A stretch of 35,731 nt of DNA from CAWEPK01 sp049521495 (GCA_049521495.1 JBEKOT010000009.1:1-35731); one strand, 5' to 3'; counted from the stretch's first letter, positions 22,953-30,094 are shown. Notes: generated from the letters alone by a model not told the origin. Made by a program: numbers and translations.

Positions 22953-23690
22953 ATGAATCCTTTGGGAATATCGGCAAAGCGGCTGGCTTGTCTTCTCCTT
23001 CCGGCCTTTATATACGTCTGCGGGGTTGCCTTCGGAGGTGTGTGGGCCGGGGGTGATCCGATCAGGGTCACGGAGGGAGGTAGGATCAGCGCGGACCTGG
23101 TCGATATTCCCCTGAACCAGGTGCTCGCTGATCTTTCAAAAAAGCTGCCCCTCCACGTTAAGGGGGGCGTTGGAGGGGGCGAAAGGCTCACGCTCCATTT
23201 TTCGGACCTCACTATGGAGGAGGCCCTTCACAAGATTATGGCGGGTTACAATTATGTGTTAATGCTGTCGGGCGAGAGAGGGGAGGGCACGGTGACCTTG
23301 ACGGTTGTCGGGAAGGTCTCTCACCCCCGGTCCGATTTGTCTGCTGCAGAGGCGACACCGGTGTCCCCGCCTGCAGCGCCGAACCAGCAGCCGTCCTCGG
23401 TCCGCCCGCCCGCGCTTGTGCCCGCGGTCTTGCCCACTCCCACGGCCCAGCCGGTGTCGCCGCCCCCGGCGGCCGCTTCCTCCCCGCTTCCCGACCAACA
23501 GCCGCCGGCACAGCCTCCCGCTTCCCCGCCCCCGACGCCTGCACCCGACATGGGGCAGCTGCCGCCGCGGGAGTCAGGCGAGCAGCCGGGTTCTGCGGCT
23601 ACCGCAACGCCGCCCGGCGTTCTACCGCCTCCCGAATCCCAGCCGGAGTTCAATCCCGCTGCCTGGGGAGGGAAGGGCCGCCGCAAGTAG
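22953..23690 (+). CDS. Exported STN-like domain protein with a long proline-rich tail
   Basis: About 245 residues. Residues 1-32 are a signal peptide (Lys-Arg, then LACLLLPAFIYVCGVAFGG). Residues about 38-112 resemble the secretin/TonB short N-terminal domain: ISADLVDIPLNQVLADLSKKLPLHV, then TLHFSDLTMEEALHKIMAGYNYVLML, the pattern seen in PilQ-type proteins. From about 125 to the end it is dominated by Pro, Ala, Ser and Gln, probably disordered and able to span the periplasm or bind peptidoglycan, ending in GKGRRK. ATG 22953 has GAGGAGG 3 bp upstream. A possible extended -10 (TGTTAGAAT) lies just before it. No secretin or pilus gene is adjacent, so its partner is unknown. Confidence 0.7.
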   Translation: MNPLGISAKRLACLLLPAFIYVCGVAFGGVWAGGDPIRVTEGGRISADLVDIPLNQVLADLSKKLPLHVKGGVGGGERLTLHFSDLTMEEALHKIMAGYNYVLMLSGERGEGTVTLTVVGKVSHPRSDLSAAEATPVSPPAAPNQQPSSVRPPALVPAVLPTPTAQPVSPPPAAASSPLPDQQPPAQPPASPPPTPAPDMGQLPPRESGEQPGSAATATPPGVLPPPESQPEFNPAAWGGKGRRK

Positions 23691-23705
23691 CTCCAGATTT
23701 TCTCA

Positions 23706-23748
23706 ATGAAAAGGCCCTTCTCTTTGACAAAGAGAAGGGCCTTTTCAT
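23706..23748. terminator. Strong bidirectional intrinsic terminator
   Basis: A perfect 20-bp stem (23706-23725 with 23729-23748) closed by a 3-nt loop GAC. The core is GGCCCTTCTCTTT and the ends carry A and T runs, so it can stop RNA in both directions. It lies between the convergent STN-like gene and the biotinyl/acyl-CoA dehydrogenase operon. Confidence 0.92.
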
Positions 23749-23799
23749 CTTTGCAAAAGGATGTTTATGGCCGTTGCGTCGGGGCCTCCACTGCCTCGC

Positions 23800-24015
23800 T
23801 CACTCTATTATGGCAAGCACCGTATCGGCATCCACTTCCTGCCCTGGCGCGACGAGTATCTCCTTTATAACCCCGCCCGCAGGAGCCACGATCGGCATTT
23901 CCATCTTCATTGCCTCGAGGGTCGCTATCTGATCGTCCTCGGCTACCTTGTCGCCCACCTTGCAGTCTATGCTCACTATCTTTCCCACCATAGGGACGGT
24001 AACTTCCGTAGCCAT
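23800..24015 (-). CDS. Stand-alone biotinyl/lipoyl attachment domain protein
   Basis: A 71-residue protein that is one biotin-carboxyl-carrier domain. The site EAMKM puts the modified lysine at Lys37. VTVPMVGKI at the start and APAGGVIKEILVAPGQEVDADTVLAII at the end complete the hammerhead fold. The Ala-Met-Lys-Met form favours biotin over lipoate. In the family such chains carry CO2 for acyl-CoA carboxylases or decarboxylases, but no carboxylase gene lies in this window. It starts 10 bp after the acyl-CoA dehydrogenase stop with a GGAGGAAAA box and is surely in its operon. The pairing suggests use of a carboxylated CoA thioester or a decarboxylase encoded elsewhere (inference). Confidence 0.9.
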   Translation of the reverse strand: MATEVTVPMVGKIVSIDCKVGDKVAEDDQIATLEAMKMEMPIVAPAGGVIKEILVAPGQEVDADTVLAIIE

Positions 24016-24025
24016 CTTTTCCTCC

Positions 24026-25183
24026 TTAGCTTTTTCTGTATCCCAAAGCGAATTGGGCTATGATCATCTTGTGGATGTTGGACGTTCCTTCGACGATCTG
24101 GTAGGATTTCGCGTCTCTAAGGAACCTCTCGACGGGATATTCGGAAGAAAAGCCGTAGGAGCCGAATATCTTGACAGCTTCGGAGGCGCAGAAATTAGCG
24201 GATTCCGCAGCATAGTACTTGGCCATCGATGTCTCGAGAGTGTTGTTCATTCCCTTGTCCTTCTGCCACGCCGCCTTCAGGACCAGAAGCTTGGCCGCCT
24301 CATGTTCCACGTACATCCTGGCGATCTGCTCCTGCACCATTTGGAACTGGCCGATGGGCTGGCCGAACTGCTCCCTTTCGTTTGCATATTTGCAGGCTTC
24401 CTCGATGCAGCTCTGGGCGACGCCGATAGCCCTTGCGGCAGAGCTCAATCTCGTGAAATTGAGCATGGTCATGCAGATCTGAAAACCCTGGCCGAGCTTA
24501 CCGACTATGGCTGTCTTCGGGATCTTCACCTCTTCAAAAAAGATCTCTCCCGTGGGGGCGCAGTGGAGACCCAGCTTGGTCGTTATCGCCCTCTGGGTGA
24601 TGCCCGGCGTGTTGAAGTCTATGAAAAAGGCGGACATGCCCTTGTGCTTTGCGGCTTTGTCGGTCATGGCATAGACCACGCCGCAGCCGCAATAAGGGAC
24701 ACCAGAGATCCAGGTCTTAGTGCCGTTCAGGACCCAGCCGTCGTCCGTGGGCGTCGCAGTCGTCCTCATGCTCGCCACGTCGGAGCCGGAGTTAGGCTCC
24801 GTGATTGCGAAGCAGCCTCCGCTTGTGCCTGCGATCAGGCCCGGCAGGAACTGTTCTTTCTGTTCTTCGTTTCCGAACTTCAAAAGGACGTTCTGGGGCC
24901 CGTTCATCTGCAGGTTGAAGGGGAGCCCCCATGACGGGCTTACCCTGGCGAATTCCGTGGCCATGAGAGTGGCGGCCACGTTACCCTCTTCCAGGCCGAG
25001 TCCGCCGTACTTCTCAGGCGCCAGACAGGCGAACATGCCCTGGTTGCCCATCTTCTTGAGCATCTCCGGCCGGTACTTGTGCTCCTTCTCGTCCTCCTCC
25101 ATGGTAGGCTTGATATTCTTTACAGCAAAATCATAAGCCATCTTACGCATCGATTCTAATTCGTCGGACCACTTAAAATCCAT
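24026..25183 (-). CDS. Acyl-CoA dehydrogenase (FAD)
   Basis: A 385-residue flavoprotein of normal length. The segments AITEPNSGSDVASM and GTKTWISGV (FAD and substrate loops, about 125-160), the C-terminal REQFGQPIGQFQMVQEQIARM, KIFGSYGFSSEYPVERFLRDAK and QIVEGTSNIHKM mark the family. Glu365 in VEGTS is at the catalytic-base position of medium- and short-chain members. It oxidises a saturated acyl-CoA to the 2-enoyl-CoA and passes electrons to an ETF, not encoded here. The AGGAGAGG box precedes ATG 25183, and the promoter lies at 25237-25265. Chain length and identity of the CoA ester cannot be set; the neighbouring biotinyl protein hints at a dicarboxylate such as glutaryl-CoA. Confidence 0.93.
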   Translation of the reverse strand: MDFKWSDELESMRKMAYDFAVKNIKPTMEEDEKEHKYRPEMLKKMGNQGMFACLAPEKYGGLGLEEGNVAATLMATEFARVSPSWGLPFNLQMNGPQNVLLKFGNEEQKEQFLPGLIAGTSGGCFAITEPNSGSDVASMRTTATPTDDGWVLNGTKTWISGVPYCGCGVVYAMTDKAAKHKGMSAFFIDFNTPGITQRAITTKLGLHCAPTGEIFFEEVKIPKTAIVGKLGQGFQICMTMLNFTRLSSAARAIGVAQSCIEEACKYANEREQFGQPIGQFQMVQEQIARMYVEHEAAKLLVLKAAWQKDKGMNNTLETSMAKYYAAESANFCASEAVKIFGSYGFSSEYPVERFLRDAKSYQIVEGTSNIHKMIIAQFALGYRKS

Positions 25184-25236
25184 AGATTATCCTCTCCTTT
25201 GGGTTTGAATGTGAAATAAAGAGCAAAACAAATGGT

Positions 25237-25265
25237 ATATTAGCAAACGGCATTTTTGATGTCAA
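25237..25265 (-). promoter_or_regulatory. Promoter of the acyl-CoA dehydrogenase/biotinyl operon
   Basis: On the minus strand TTGACA (25265-25260), a 17-bp spacer and TAATAT (25242-25237), near consensus and constitutive-looking. The AT-rich leader is about 47 nt. Confidence 0.7.
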
Positions 25266-25397
25266 GCTAATTCTCCCGAAAAAACGGGGTTCTTTGCATG
25301 CGAAAGGCTGCTCCGGAAGATGGGAGAAGATGGCTCGGGAGCCCCGGGAGGAGCAGGAACCTTGCTCCGAAACCGGGGGTTCCAAAGACGAGGGAGC

Positions 25398-25907
25398 CTA
25401 TCGGGAGGGCGCTTTCGTCGAGAAGAATCTTTCGAGCGCCCGCACCTGGGAGGGGAAGGCAAGCTCAGGCAGGCGGTCCGCGGGGAAGTAGCCGACATCG
25501 CAGGCATCATCTCCGGGCTCCTCCTTTCCTCCAACCTTTTCGGCAAGGAAGGTTACGACAACGACCTCCCCGTAAGCCCCCGTCGCGTCGGAAGAGACAT
25601 CAAGGAGGCCCGCTATCCTGCCTTCGATGCCGGCCTCTTCCTTGAGCTCCCTTATGGCAGCCTCCTCGATGGTCTCCCCGCATTCGACAAAACCGATGGG
25701 GAAGCACCATGTGCCCTTGGCAGGGTCTAGGGCCCTCTTCACGAGGAGAAGCTCGCCCTTCTCGTTTGTGACGATTATCGAGGCGACGGGAAGGGGGTTT
25801 TCATAGCAGATATGGCCGCAGGCCTTGCAGACCTGCCGCTGCTTGCCCTCTATGAGGTCATATTCGAGAAGATTCGAGCAAAAGTTGCAAAAGACCTTTT
25901 TTTTCAT
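25398..25907 (-). CDS. Nudix hydrolase with N-terminal zinc ribbon
   Basis: A 169-residue protein. Residues 7-32 contain CNFC and CKAC pairs (Cys7, Cys10 and two near 28-31) forming a zinc ribbon. The Nudix box G-x5-E-x7-REL-x-EE-x-G runs through GFVECGETIEEAAIRELKEEAGI (about 72-94). This domain order is like NudC/NADH pyrophosphatase relatives and ADP-ribose-type Nudix proteins. It hydrolyses a nucleoside diphosphate linked to another moiety; the substrate is not determined. ATG 25907 has AAGGGA upstream and a good promoter at 25940-25968. Confidence 0.9.
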   Translation of the reverse strand: MKKKVFCNFCSNLLEYDLIEGKQRQVCKACGHICYENPLPVASIIVTNEKGELLLVKRALDPAKGTWCFPIGFVECGETIEEAAIRELKEEAGIEGRIAGLLDVSSDATGAYGEVVVVTFLAEKVGGKEEPGDDACDVGYFPADRLPELAFPSQVRALERFFSTKAPSR

Positions 25908-25939
25908 TGCCGTCCCTTCACCCGCCTTTCGCCTCCAGT

Positions 25940-25968
25940 AGTATAGACCATGAGACCGGGCGCGGCAA
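25940..25968 (-). promoter_or_regulatory. Promoter of the Nudix gene
   Basis: On the minus strand TTGCCG (25968-25963), a 17-bp spacer and TATACT (25945-25940). The leader of about 25 nt carries the ribosome-binding site. Confidence 0.55.
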
Positions 25969-25988
25969 AGGCTTTTTGCGTCATTCTC

Positions 25989-26017
25989 TTTAAGCGCCTC
26001 CCCTTATGTGGTATATA
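25989..26017 (+). promoter_or_regulatory. Promoter of the 26027 lipoprotein gene
   Basis: TTTAAG (25989-25994), a 17-bp spacer and TATATA (26012-26017). It starts RNA only a few bases before the likely start codons at 26027 and 26030. Confidence 0.45.
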
Positions 26018-26026
26018 GAGAGCCAT

Positions 26027-26530
26027 ATGATGCCTTCGAAGCACGCTACGATTTGCCTGGTTACGCTCACCTTGCTCGCTTTGCTCTCCGGGTGCACCCT
26101 GGCCGGTACACCCCGCCGCTCCCTTGCCGAGCTCAGAAGCGCCCTCCTTGAGCACGACGGGGAGCGGGCAGTCCGCTACATCGACGTGGACAGCATCGTC
26201 GACTCCATGGCAAGGGACACCTTCGAGAAAATGGAAAAAAAGGCGGACAATCCCCTTTACGCGGCGGGCCTTCTAGCGGGCAGGCAGGCGGCCGCCCTCG
26301 CCATGCCGGCGGTCAAGGGGCTCCTAAGAAAGGAGCTTAAGGCGGCGATTGCCTCGTCCGGGGAGTCGGGTTATTTCCACGATATCGAGAGGTCGAGCGT
26401 CTGGTACCTTAACATCGCCGTTACAGATGAGACGGCAATGGTTACGCCCAAGGGAAAGTCCGATTTTGCCTTCAGGATGGCAAAGACGAAGGAGGGATAC
26501 TGGCGGATCGTCGAAATAATCAGGAAGTGA
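26027..26530 (+). CDS. Predicted lipoprotein, DUF2939-like
   Basis: About 167 residues. A type II signal peptide (ICLVTLTLLALLSGC) puts the lipidated Cys near residue 23. The mature part starts with a helical region (SLAELRSALLEHDGERAVRYIDVDSIVDSM) and ends in a beta-rich part (VWYLNIAVTDETAMVTPKG, DFAFRMAKTKEGYWRIVEI). The YIDVDSIV-like and YWRIV segments are reminiscent of DUF2939, a family of unknown function. Start: ATG 26027 or 26030 is preferred over ATG 26006, because 26006 lies upstream of the -10 box. GAGAG at 26018-26022 could serve as ribosome-binding site. Role unknown. Confidence 0.65.
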   Translation: MMPSKHATICLVTLTLLALLSGCTLAGTPRRSLAELRSALLEHDGERAVRYIDVDSIVDSMARDTFEKMEKKADNPLYAAGLLAGRQAAALAMPAVKGLLRKELKAAIASSGESGYFHDIERSSVWYLNIAVTDETAMVTPKGKSDFAFRMAKTKEGYWRIVEIIRK

Positions 26531-26606
26531 GAGAACAGCCGGTCGTTGAAGTTCTTTTCTGAAGACCATATTTTTGAGAGATGACGGGTGGCGCGAGGAG
26601 GGAGCC

Positions 26607-26813
26607 ATGATTATCGGCGAGATCGAGAGGGGAGAGACCGAGGTGCTGCGGGTCAGCACCGAGGAATACAAGGGACGGAAGTACGTCGATGTGAGGATCT
26701 ATTTCGAGAATGACGAAGGGGAGTGGAAACCGACCAAGAAGGGCGTGACGATCCAGCCCGACCGGCTGGACGCCTTCATAGACCTGATCACGAAGGCCGG
26801 CAAGGCCCTATAG
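26607..26813 (+). CDS. PC4/YdbC-like single-stranded DNA-binding coactivator-domain protein
   Basis: A 68-residue protein consisting of one PC4 (transcriptional coactivator p15) domain. YKGRKYVDVRIYFENDEGEW is the beta-sheet segment and KPTKKGVTIQPDRLDAFIDLI is the turn and helix of the family. Bacterial members bind single-stranded DNA or RNA as homodimers. ATG 26607 is chosen for the strong GAGGAGGG box at 26595-26602. It lies 30 bp before the HIT-family gene. Confidence 0.85.
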   Translation: MIIGEIERGETEVLRVSTEEYKGRKYVDVRIYFENDEGEWKPTKKGVTIQPDRLDAFIDLITKAGKAL

Positions 26814-26843
26814 GGCATCCATCGCTTGGGTGAAAGGGGCGCC

Positions 26844-27176
26844 GTGGAAGACAACTGCCCGTTCTGCCAGATTATCGAGGGTAAGAGAGACGCGGAGATC
26901 GTCTACTCGGACGAGAAAGTGGTGGCATTCAACGACATCCACCCCCACGCCCCTGTCCACGTCCTGATCGTGCCGAGAAAGCACATAAGGAGCGTCAACG
27001 ACCTCACCGGCGAAGATGCGGGGCTCGTGGCCGAGATGCTGATGAGGGCACGGGAAATAGCAAAGAAGTTGTCCATAGCCGAATCGGGCTACAAATTGCT
27101 TATCAATGTCGAGCGGGGGGCGGGGCAGGTTGTATTTCACCTGCATCTGCACCTCTTGGGCGGCTGGCGTGCCTGA
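26844..27176 (+). CDS. HIT-family (HinT-like) nucleotide hydrolase
   Basis: A 110-residue protein. The N-terminus has the zinc pair CPFC near residues 5-8, then DIHPHAPVHVLIVPRKHI and the catalytic histidine triad HLHLHLLGG near the end. HinT-type enzymes hydrolyse AMP-linked amides, such as adenosine phosphoramidates, with the central His as nucleophile. Start: GTG 26844 with AAAGGGG upstream is preferred to TTG 26826, because it gives the usual N-terminal spacing before CPFC. Confidence 0.93.
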   Translation: MEDNCPFCQIIEGKRDAEIVYSDEKVVAFNDIHPHAPVHVLIVPRKHIRSVNDLTGEDAGLVAEMLMRAREIAKKLSIAESGYKLLINVERGAGQVVFHLHLHLLGGWRA

Positions 27177-27260
27177 TCAATTTAGGAGGGGCCGGCTCTT
27201 TCCCACCTAATGGGGGGCGGCCGCTCGGCGCGGCGGGCCGATTCCTTGTCTTTGCCCTCT

Positions 27261-27289
27261 TTTACGAAAGCAGATAGCCGATCTATAAG
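27261..27289 (+). promoter_or_regulatory. Candidate promoter of the HAD gene
   Basis: TTTACG (27261-27266), a 17-bp spacer and TATAAG (27284-27289). The leader is about 48 nt with GAGGGG before the GTG start. Confidence 0.5.
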
Positions 27290-27343
27290 TCATTCGGCCG
27301 CTTCCTGCGGCAGTATGCATTATATTTAGATGAGGGGTCTTCG

Positions 27344-27946
27344 GTGATACGGTCGGTGCTGTTCGATTTCGGTGGTGTTGTGGCCGATGAGGGCTTCAGG
27401 GAAGGTCTGCGCGCCATAGCGCTGAAGAACGGTCTCGACCCCGACCGGTTCTTCTCCAGAGCCCGCGATCTGATCTACGAGACCGGGTACGTAACCGGCC
27501 GCGTCGCCGAGCACGTTTACTGGGATGCTGTCAGAAACGCCACGGGGATCAAGGGGGGCGACGGGGAGCTCTCGGACGAGATCATCAGGCGCTTCGTCAT
27601 CCGTCCCTTCATCCTGAAGGAGGCGGCCGTGCTGAGCGACCAGACGGACTGGCTCGACCGGATAGATGAGAAGACGCATTTTTCGGACCGCTTCGACCGG
27701 GTTTTCAATTCCTTTCACCTTGGTAAGAGCAAGCGCGATCCTACTCTTTTCGACGATGTAGCAGCGCAGCTCGGCAGGCAGCCCTCGGAAATCCTGTTCA
27801 TCGACGACGACCCGGACAACGTGGCGAGGGCCGCCTCCAGGGGCTGGAACGCCATAGCTTACGGGGACGTGGAGAATCTCAGGCGTGTACTGGGACGTTA
27901 CCTGGCCGAAGCGCCTGGCAGGAACGAGCTTAGAGGAGAACCCTAA
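27344..27946 (+). CDS. HAD-superfamily hydrolase (subfamily IA, YihX-like)
   Basis: A 200-residue protein. Motif I is VLFDFGGVVAD: the nucleophile Asp is kept but the second Asp is replaced by Gly, as in YihX and epoxide-hydrolase N-domain relatives. Motif III includes the Lys in FHLGKSKRDP, and motif IV is FIDDDPDNV. The helical cap lies near 20-85. Such proteins are often sugar-phosphate or nucleotide phosphatases; the substrate is unknown. Start: GTG 27344 with GAGGGG; the ATG at 27330 is out of frame. Confidence 0.85.
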   Translation: MIRSVLFDFGGVVADEGFREGLRAIALKNGLDPDRFFSRARDLIYETGYVTGRVAEHVYWDAVRNATGIKGGDGELSDEIIRRFVIRPFILKEAAVLSDQTDWLDRIDEKTHFSDRFDRVFNSFHLGKSKRDPTLFDDVAAQLGRQPSEILFIDDDPDNVARAASRGWNAIAYGDVENLRRVLGRYLAEAPGRNELRGEP

Positions 27947-27959
27947 AAGGAGGTGTCCA

Positions 27960-28298
27960 ATGAGAAGACGACTCATGGGCCTCATCGCTCTTATGCTTGT
28001 GCTCGTCCCCGGTATGGTGCTGCCGTCCAATGGGGCGGGCGGGGACGCGTACCCGGCGGAAACACAGGGCGGGCCTTACGCTCAGGAGGAGCCCATACCT
28101 GCACCGAGCGGGGATACGATGATCGTGGACCTTTTCTTCGTGCGCCCCGTGAGCTTCCTCGCCCTCCTCATCGGCACCGGTACCTCCATCCTTGCGACGC
28201 CCTTCGCCCTCGCGACCGGGACAACGGGACCGGTGTACGAGAGACTGGTCGTCGAGCCCTACTATTTCCTGGTCTGCCGCCCCTTGGGCCAGTTTTGA
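27960..28298 (+). CDS. Small exported or membrane-anchored protein of unknown function
   Basis: A 112-residue protein. Residues 1-26 are a signal peptide or N-terminal anchor (RRRLMGLIALMLVLVPGMVL). Residues about 55-85 form a second hydrophobic segment (DLFFVRPVSFLALLIGTGTSILATPFALATG), and the C-terminus YYFLVCRPLGQF is a motif I have seen as a recurring end of short proteobacterial envelope proteins. AAGGAGGTG stands before ATG 27960, which starts 13 bp after the HAD gene. No function is assigned. Confidence 0.65.
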   Translation: MRRRLMGLIALMLVLVPGMVLPSNGAGGDAYPAETQGGPYAQEEPIPAPSGDTMIVDLFFVRPVSFLALLIGTGTSILATPFALATGTTGPVYERLVVEPYYFLVCRPLGQF

Positions 28299-28311
28299 GG
28301 CGTGTGCCGCG

Positions 28312-28644
28312 GTGATCCATAACACTATAGAGAGCATGGAGGAGAGGATCCTCACCGCAGGATCGATGAGAGAGGAAGACAGGCAGGAGCTGCTCAAACT
28401 CCTTGCAAGCCTGGCGAAGGAGATCGCTGCCTTGGAGCAGACCCATCCCGACCAGGCCGAGAGCATCACGGGCTTTGCCCGCCTCTCCGTCCATGAGGCG
28501 ACAAGGGAAGAGAAGGACGAGCAACTGCTGCACCTTTCGGTGAGGGGCCTGGTATCGTCGATAAAGGGCTTCGAAGGCACCCATGAGGACCTGGTGAGGG
28601 CGGTGAACTCCATCGCCTTCGTTCTGGCGAATATGGGCCTGTGA
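28312..28644 (+). CDS. DUF4404-like small helical protein
   Basis: About 110 residues from GTG 28312, or 102 from ATG 28336, which has a weak AGAG box. It is almost all helix: REEDRQELLKLLASLAKEIAALE in the middle, then SSIKGFEGTHEDLVRAVNSIAFVLANMGL at the end, the pattern of DUF4404 (unknown function, cytoplasmic). It starts 13 bp after the preceding small gene and is convergent with the thioredoxin gene 8 bp away. Confidence 0.55.
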   Translation: MIHNTIESMEERILTAGSMREEDRQELLKLLASLAKEIAALEQTHPDQAESITGFARLSVHEATREEKDEQLLHLSVRGLVSSIKGFEGTHEDLVRAVNSIAFVLANMGL

Positions 28645-28652
28645 AAGGGCGG

Positions 28653-29105
28653 TCAGGCTGCGATTCCGTCTAGATGTCGCGCCAGCTCCTGTTTCGGCAA
28701 TGCCCCGACCACCCGGTCCACGAGCTTTCCCCGTTTGTAGAGAAAAAGCGTGGGTGTCCCGTTGACGTTCTCCCGAGAGGCAATCGCCTGGTTCCTCTCG
28801 ATGTCGAGGGTGACGAACTTAACGCGGCCGGCGTATTCCGACGCGAGCTCCTCAAGGACGGGCGCAAGCCTGATGCAATGTCCGCAGCGGGGCGAAAAGA
28901 ACTCGACCAGCACGGGGCCCTCGAATGCGAGCACCTCGCCTGCGAAAGTGCCGTCCGATATCGGGACAGACCGCTCCGGAAAAAGGACCGTGGGCCGCAT
29001 CGGAGATTTGCACCGGCCGCACACGGCTCTTTCGTCGCCCCACCTGTCTGCCGGAATGCGGTTGCGGGCGCCGCAGGACGGGCAGCGCACAACGAAGCTC
29101 TCCAT
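28653..29105 (-). CDS. Thioredoxin with N-terminal zinc ribbon (TrxC-like, CGHC active site)
   Basis: A 150-residue protein. The N-terminus has four cysteines (Cys8, Cys11, Cys29, Cys32) as in thioredoxin 2. The thioredoxin domain (about 48-150) carries the active site CGHC (74-77) and the cis-Pro loop GTPTLFL. Most thioredoxins have WCGPC; here the preceding residues are SPR and the dipeptide is Gly-His as in protein disulfide isomerase, which should raise the redox potential and favour oxidation or isomerisation over reduction (inference). It starts directly 6 nt after the -10 box and is predicted to be leaderless. Confidence 0.9.
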   Translation of the reverse strand: MESFVVRCPSCGARNRIPADRWGDERAVCGRCKSPMRPTVLFPERSVPISDGTFAGEVLAFEGPVLVEFFSPRCGHCIRLAPVLEELASEYAGRVKFVTLDIERNQAIASRENVNGTPTLFLYKRGKLVDRVVGALPKQELARHLDGIAA

Positions 29106-29111
29106 GGAACA

Positions 29112-29140
29112 AATATATTGGCGCGGGGGCGGGCTGTCAA
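29112..29140 (-). promoter_or_regulatory. Leaderless promoter of the thioredoxin gene
   Basis: On the minus strand a perfect TTGACA (29140-29135), a 17-bp spacer and TATATT (29117-29112). Six nucleotides later the ATG (29105) begins, so transcription probably starts at the A of the ATG. Confidence 0.75.
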
Positions 29141-29155
29141 TTATGAAGGGGGTGC

Positions 29156-29677
29156 CTATTTTGCGATCTTGACCGAGTACACCTGCTGGCTGATGCCGCC
29201 GTCCGTGTCCTTCAAGGTGATCCTCAGCTTGTGGTCTCCGGGAGGAAGGTCCGCTTTTTCGACCCTGACCCCGCCGGGGCTCAAATAGCCGGCTACCCTG
29301 TCGGTGATGTCGATGGATATCAGCTTCAGGTACTCCAGCTTGAAGCTTTTAAGGTCGACCAGCGTGCCCTCTCTGGGAATGAAACTGATAACGAGCCGTA
29401 TGGGGGCCCTGTACTCGGCGTCGGCCGGCGGCTCCACGACCTTGATCTGGGGCCCTGTGCTGTGCTTTATCTCGATCACGGAAAAAGAGGCGGGCATCTC
29501 GTAGCACTTCCCCGATTCGCAGACCGTTCCCGAGGCAGCTTCTTTTTGACCCTGCGCCGTTGCCCTCTTCATGTCTTCCGGCGTTAGAAGGGTCACGGTG
29601 CGGGCCGGGGCACAGCCCCATAGTGCCGCAAGAAGTACCGCCGGTGCAAGGGCGACGGAAAGCCTGAACGTTTGCAT
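29156..29677 (-). CDS. Predicted lipoprotein of unknown function (173 aa)
   Basis: MQTFRLSVALAPAVLLAALWGC is a type II signal peptide with Cys22 as lipidation site. The mature part holds a Cys pair (CESGKC near 53-58) and, from about 75 on, an Ig-like beta-sandwich pattern (IKVVEPPADAEYRAPIRLVISFIP, PGDHKLRITLKDTDGG). It probably faces the periplasm. I do not recognise a family. The thioredoxin gene follows on the same strand with its own promoter; the two cysteines could be a redox partner site but nothing shows this. Confidence 0.7.
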   Translation of the reverse strand: MQTFRLSVALAPAVLLAALWGCAPARTVTLLTPEDMKRATAQGQKEAASGTVCESGKCYEMPASFSVIEIKHSTGPQIKVVEPPADAEYRAPIRLVISFIPREGTLVDLKSFKLEYLKLISIDITDRVAGYLSPGGVRVEKADLPPGDHKLRITLKDTDGGISQQVYSVKIAK

Positions 29678-29683
29678 ATGGCG

Positions 29684-29711
29684 ATGATATCACAGTCCGG
29701 AAACAAATCAA
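29684..29711 (-). promoter_or_regulatory. Leaderless promoter of the 29677 lipoprotein gene
   Basis: On the minus strand TTGATT (29711-29706), a 16-bp spacer and TATCAT (29689-29684). The -10 ends 6 nt before the ATG at 29677. Confidence 0.55.
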
Positions 29712-29733
29712 AGAAAAAGATAGGCAGCCCGCG

Positions 29734-29742
29734 TGCTATAAT
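29734..29742 (+). promoter_or_regulatory. Leaderless extended -10 promoter of the cupin gene
   Basis: TGCTATAAT is an extended -10 with a perfect hexamer ending 6 nt before the ATG at 29749. No good -35 is seen. It is divergent from the lipoprotein promoter, whose boxes lie just upstream. Confidence 0.6.
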
Positions 29743-29748
29743 AGGCGC

Positions 29749-30090
29749 ATGATCGTGAGGAACATAGAGGACCCCATAGTCCGGGCGACAACGTACAGGG
29801 CACACTGGGGCGGCGTGGCCCGCATGGTGCTGACCAGCGAGCACCTCCAATCCATGGAGTTCTTCGCTTGGGCGGCCCTGCCGGCGGGAAATACAATCGA
29901 GGAGCACGTCGATGCCGTGGAGGAGATCTATTTCATCCTCCACGGGGGCGGGTTGATGAAGGTCGGGGACGAGGAAAAAGCGGTCAAGGCGGGGGACGCC
30001 ATATGGATCCCCTCCGGGCAGCCGCACCGCTTGTTCAACAACACCGAAGAGACAACCTTTTTTATCTGCGTCGCCGCTTATCCCAGATAG
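29749..30090 (+). CDS. Single-domain cupin protein
   Basis: A 113-residue beta-barrel protein. Cupin motif 1 is EEHVDAVEEIYFILHGGG (His and Glu as metal ligands), and motif 2 is AGDAIWIPSGQPHRLFN (His ligand). The first motif has one His fewer than the full G-x5-H-x-H form. Such cupins may be isomerases, dioxygenases or sugar-binding proteins; no specific reaction can be named. It ends 4 bp before the stop of the convergent phosphohexomutase gene. Confidence 0.82.
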   Translation: MIVRNIEDPIVRATTYRAHWGGVARMVLTSEHLQSMEFFAWAALPAGNTIEEHVDAVEEIYFILHGGGLMKVGDEEKAVKAGDAIWIPSGQPHRLFNNTEETTFFICVAAYPR

Positions 30091-30094
30091 GGCC

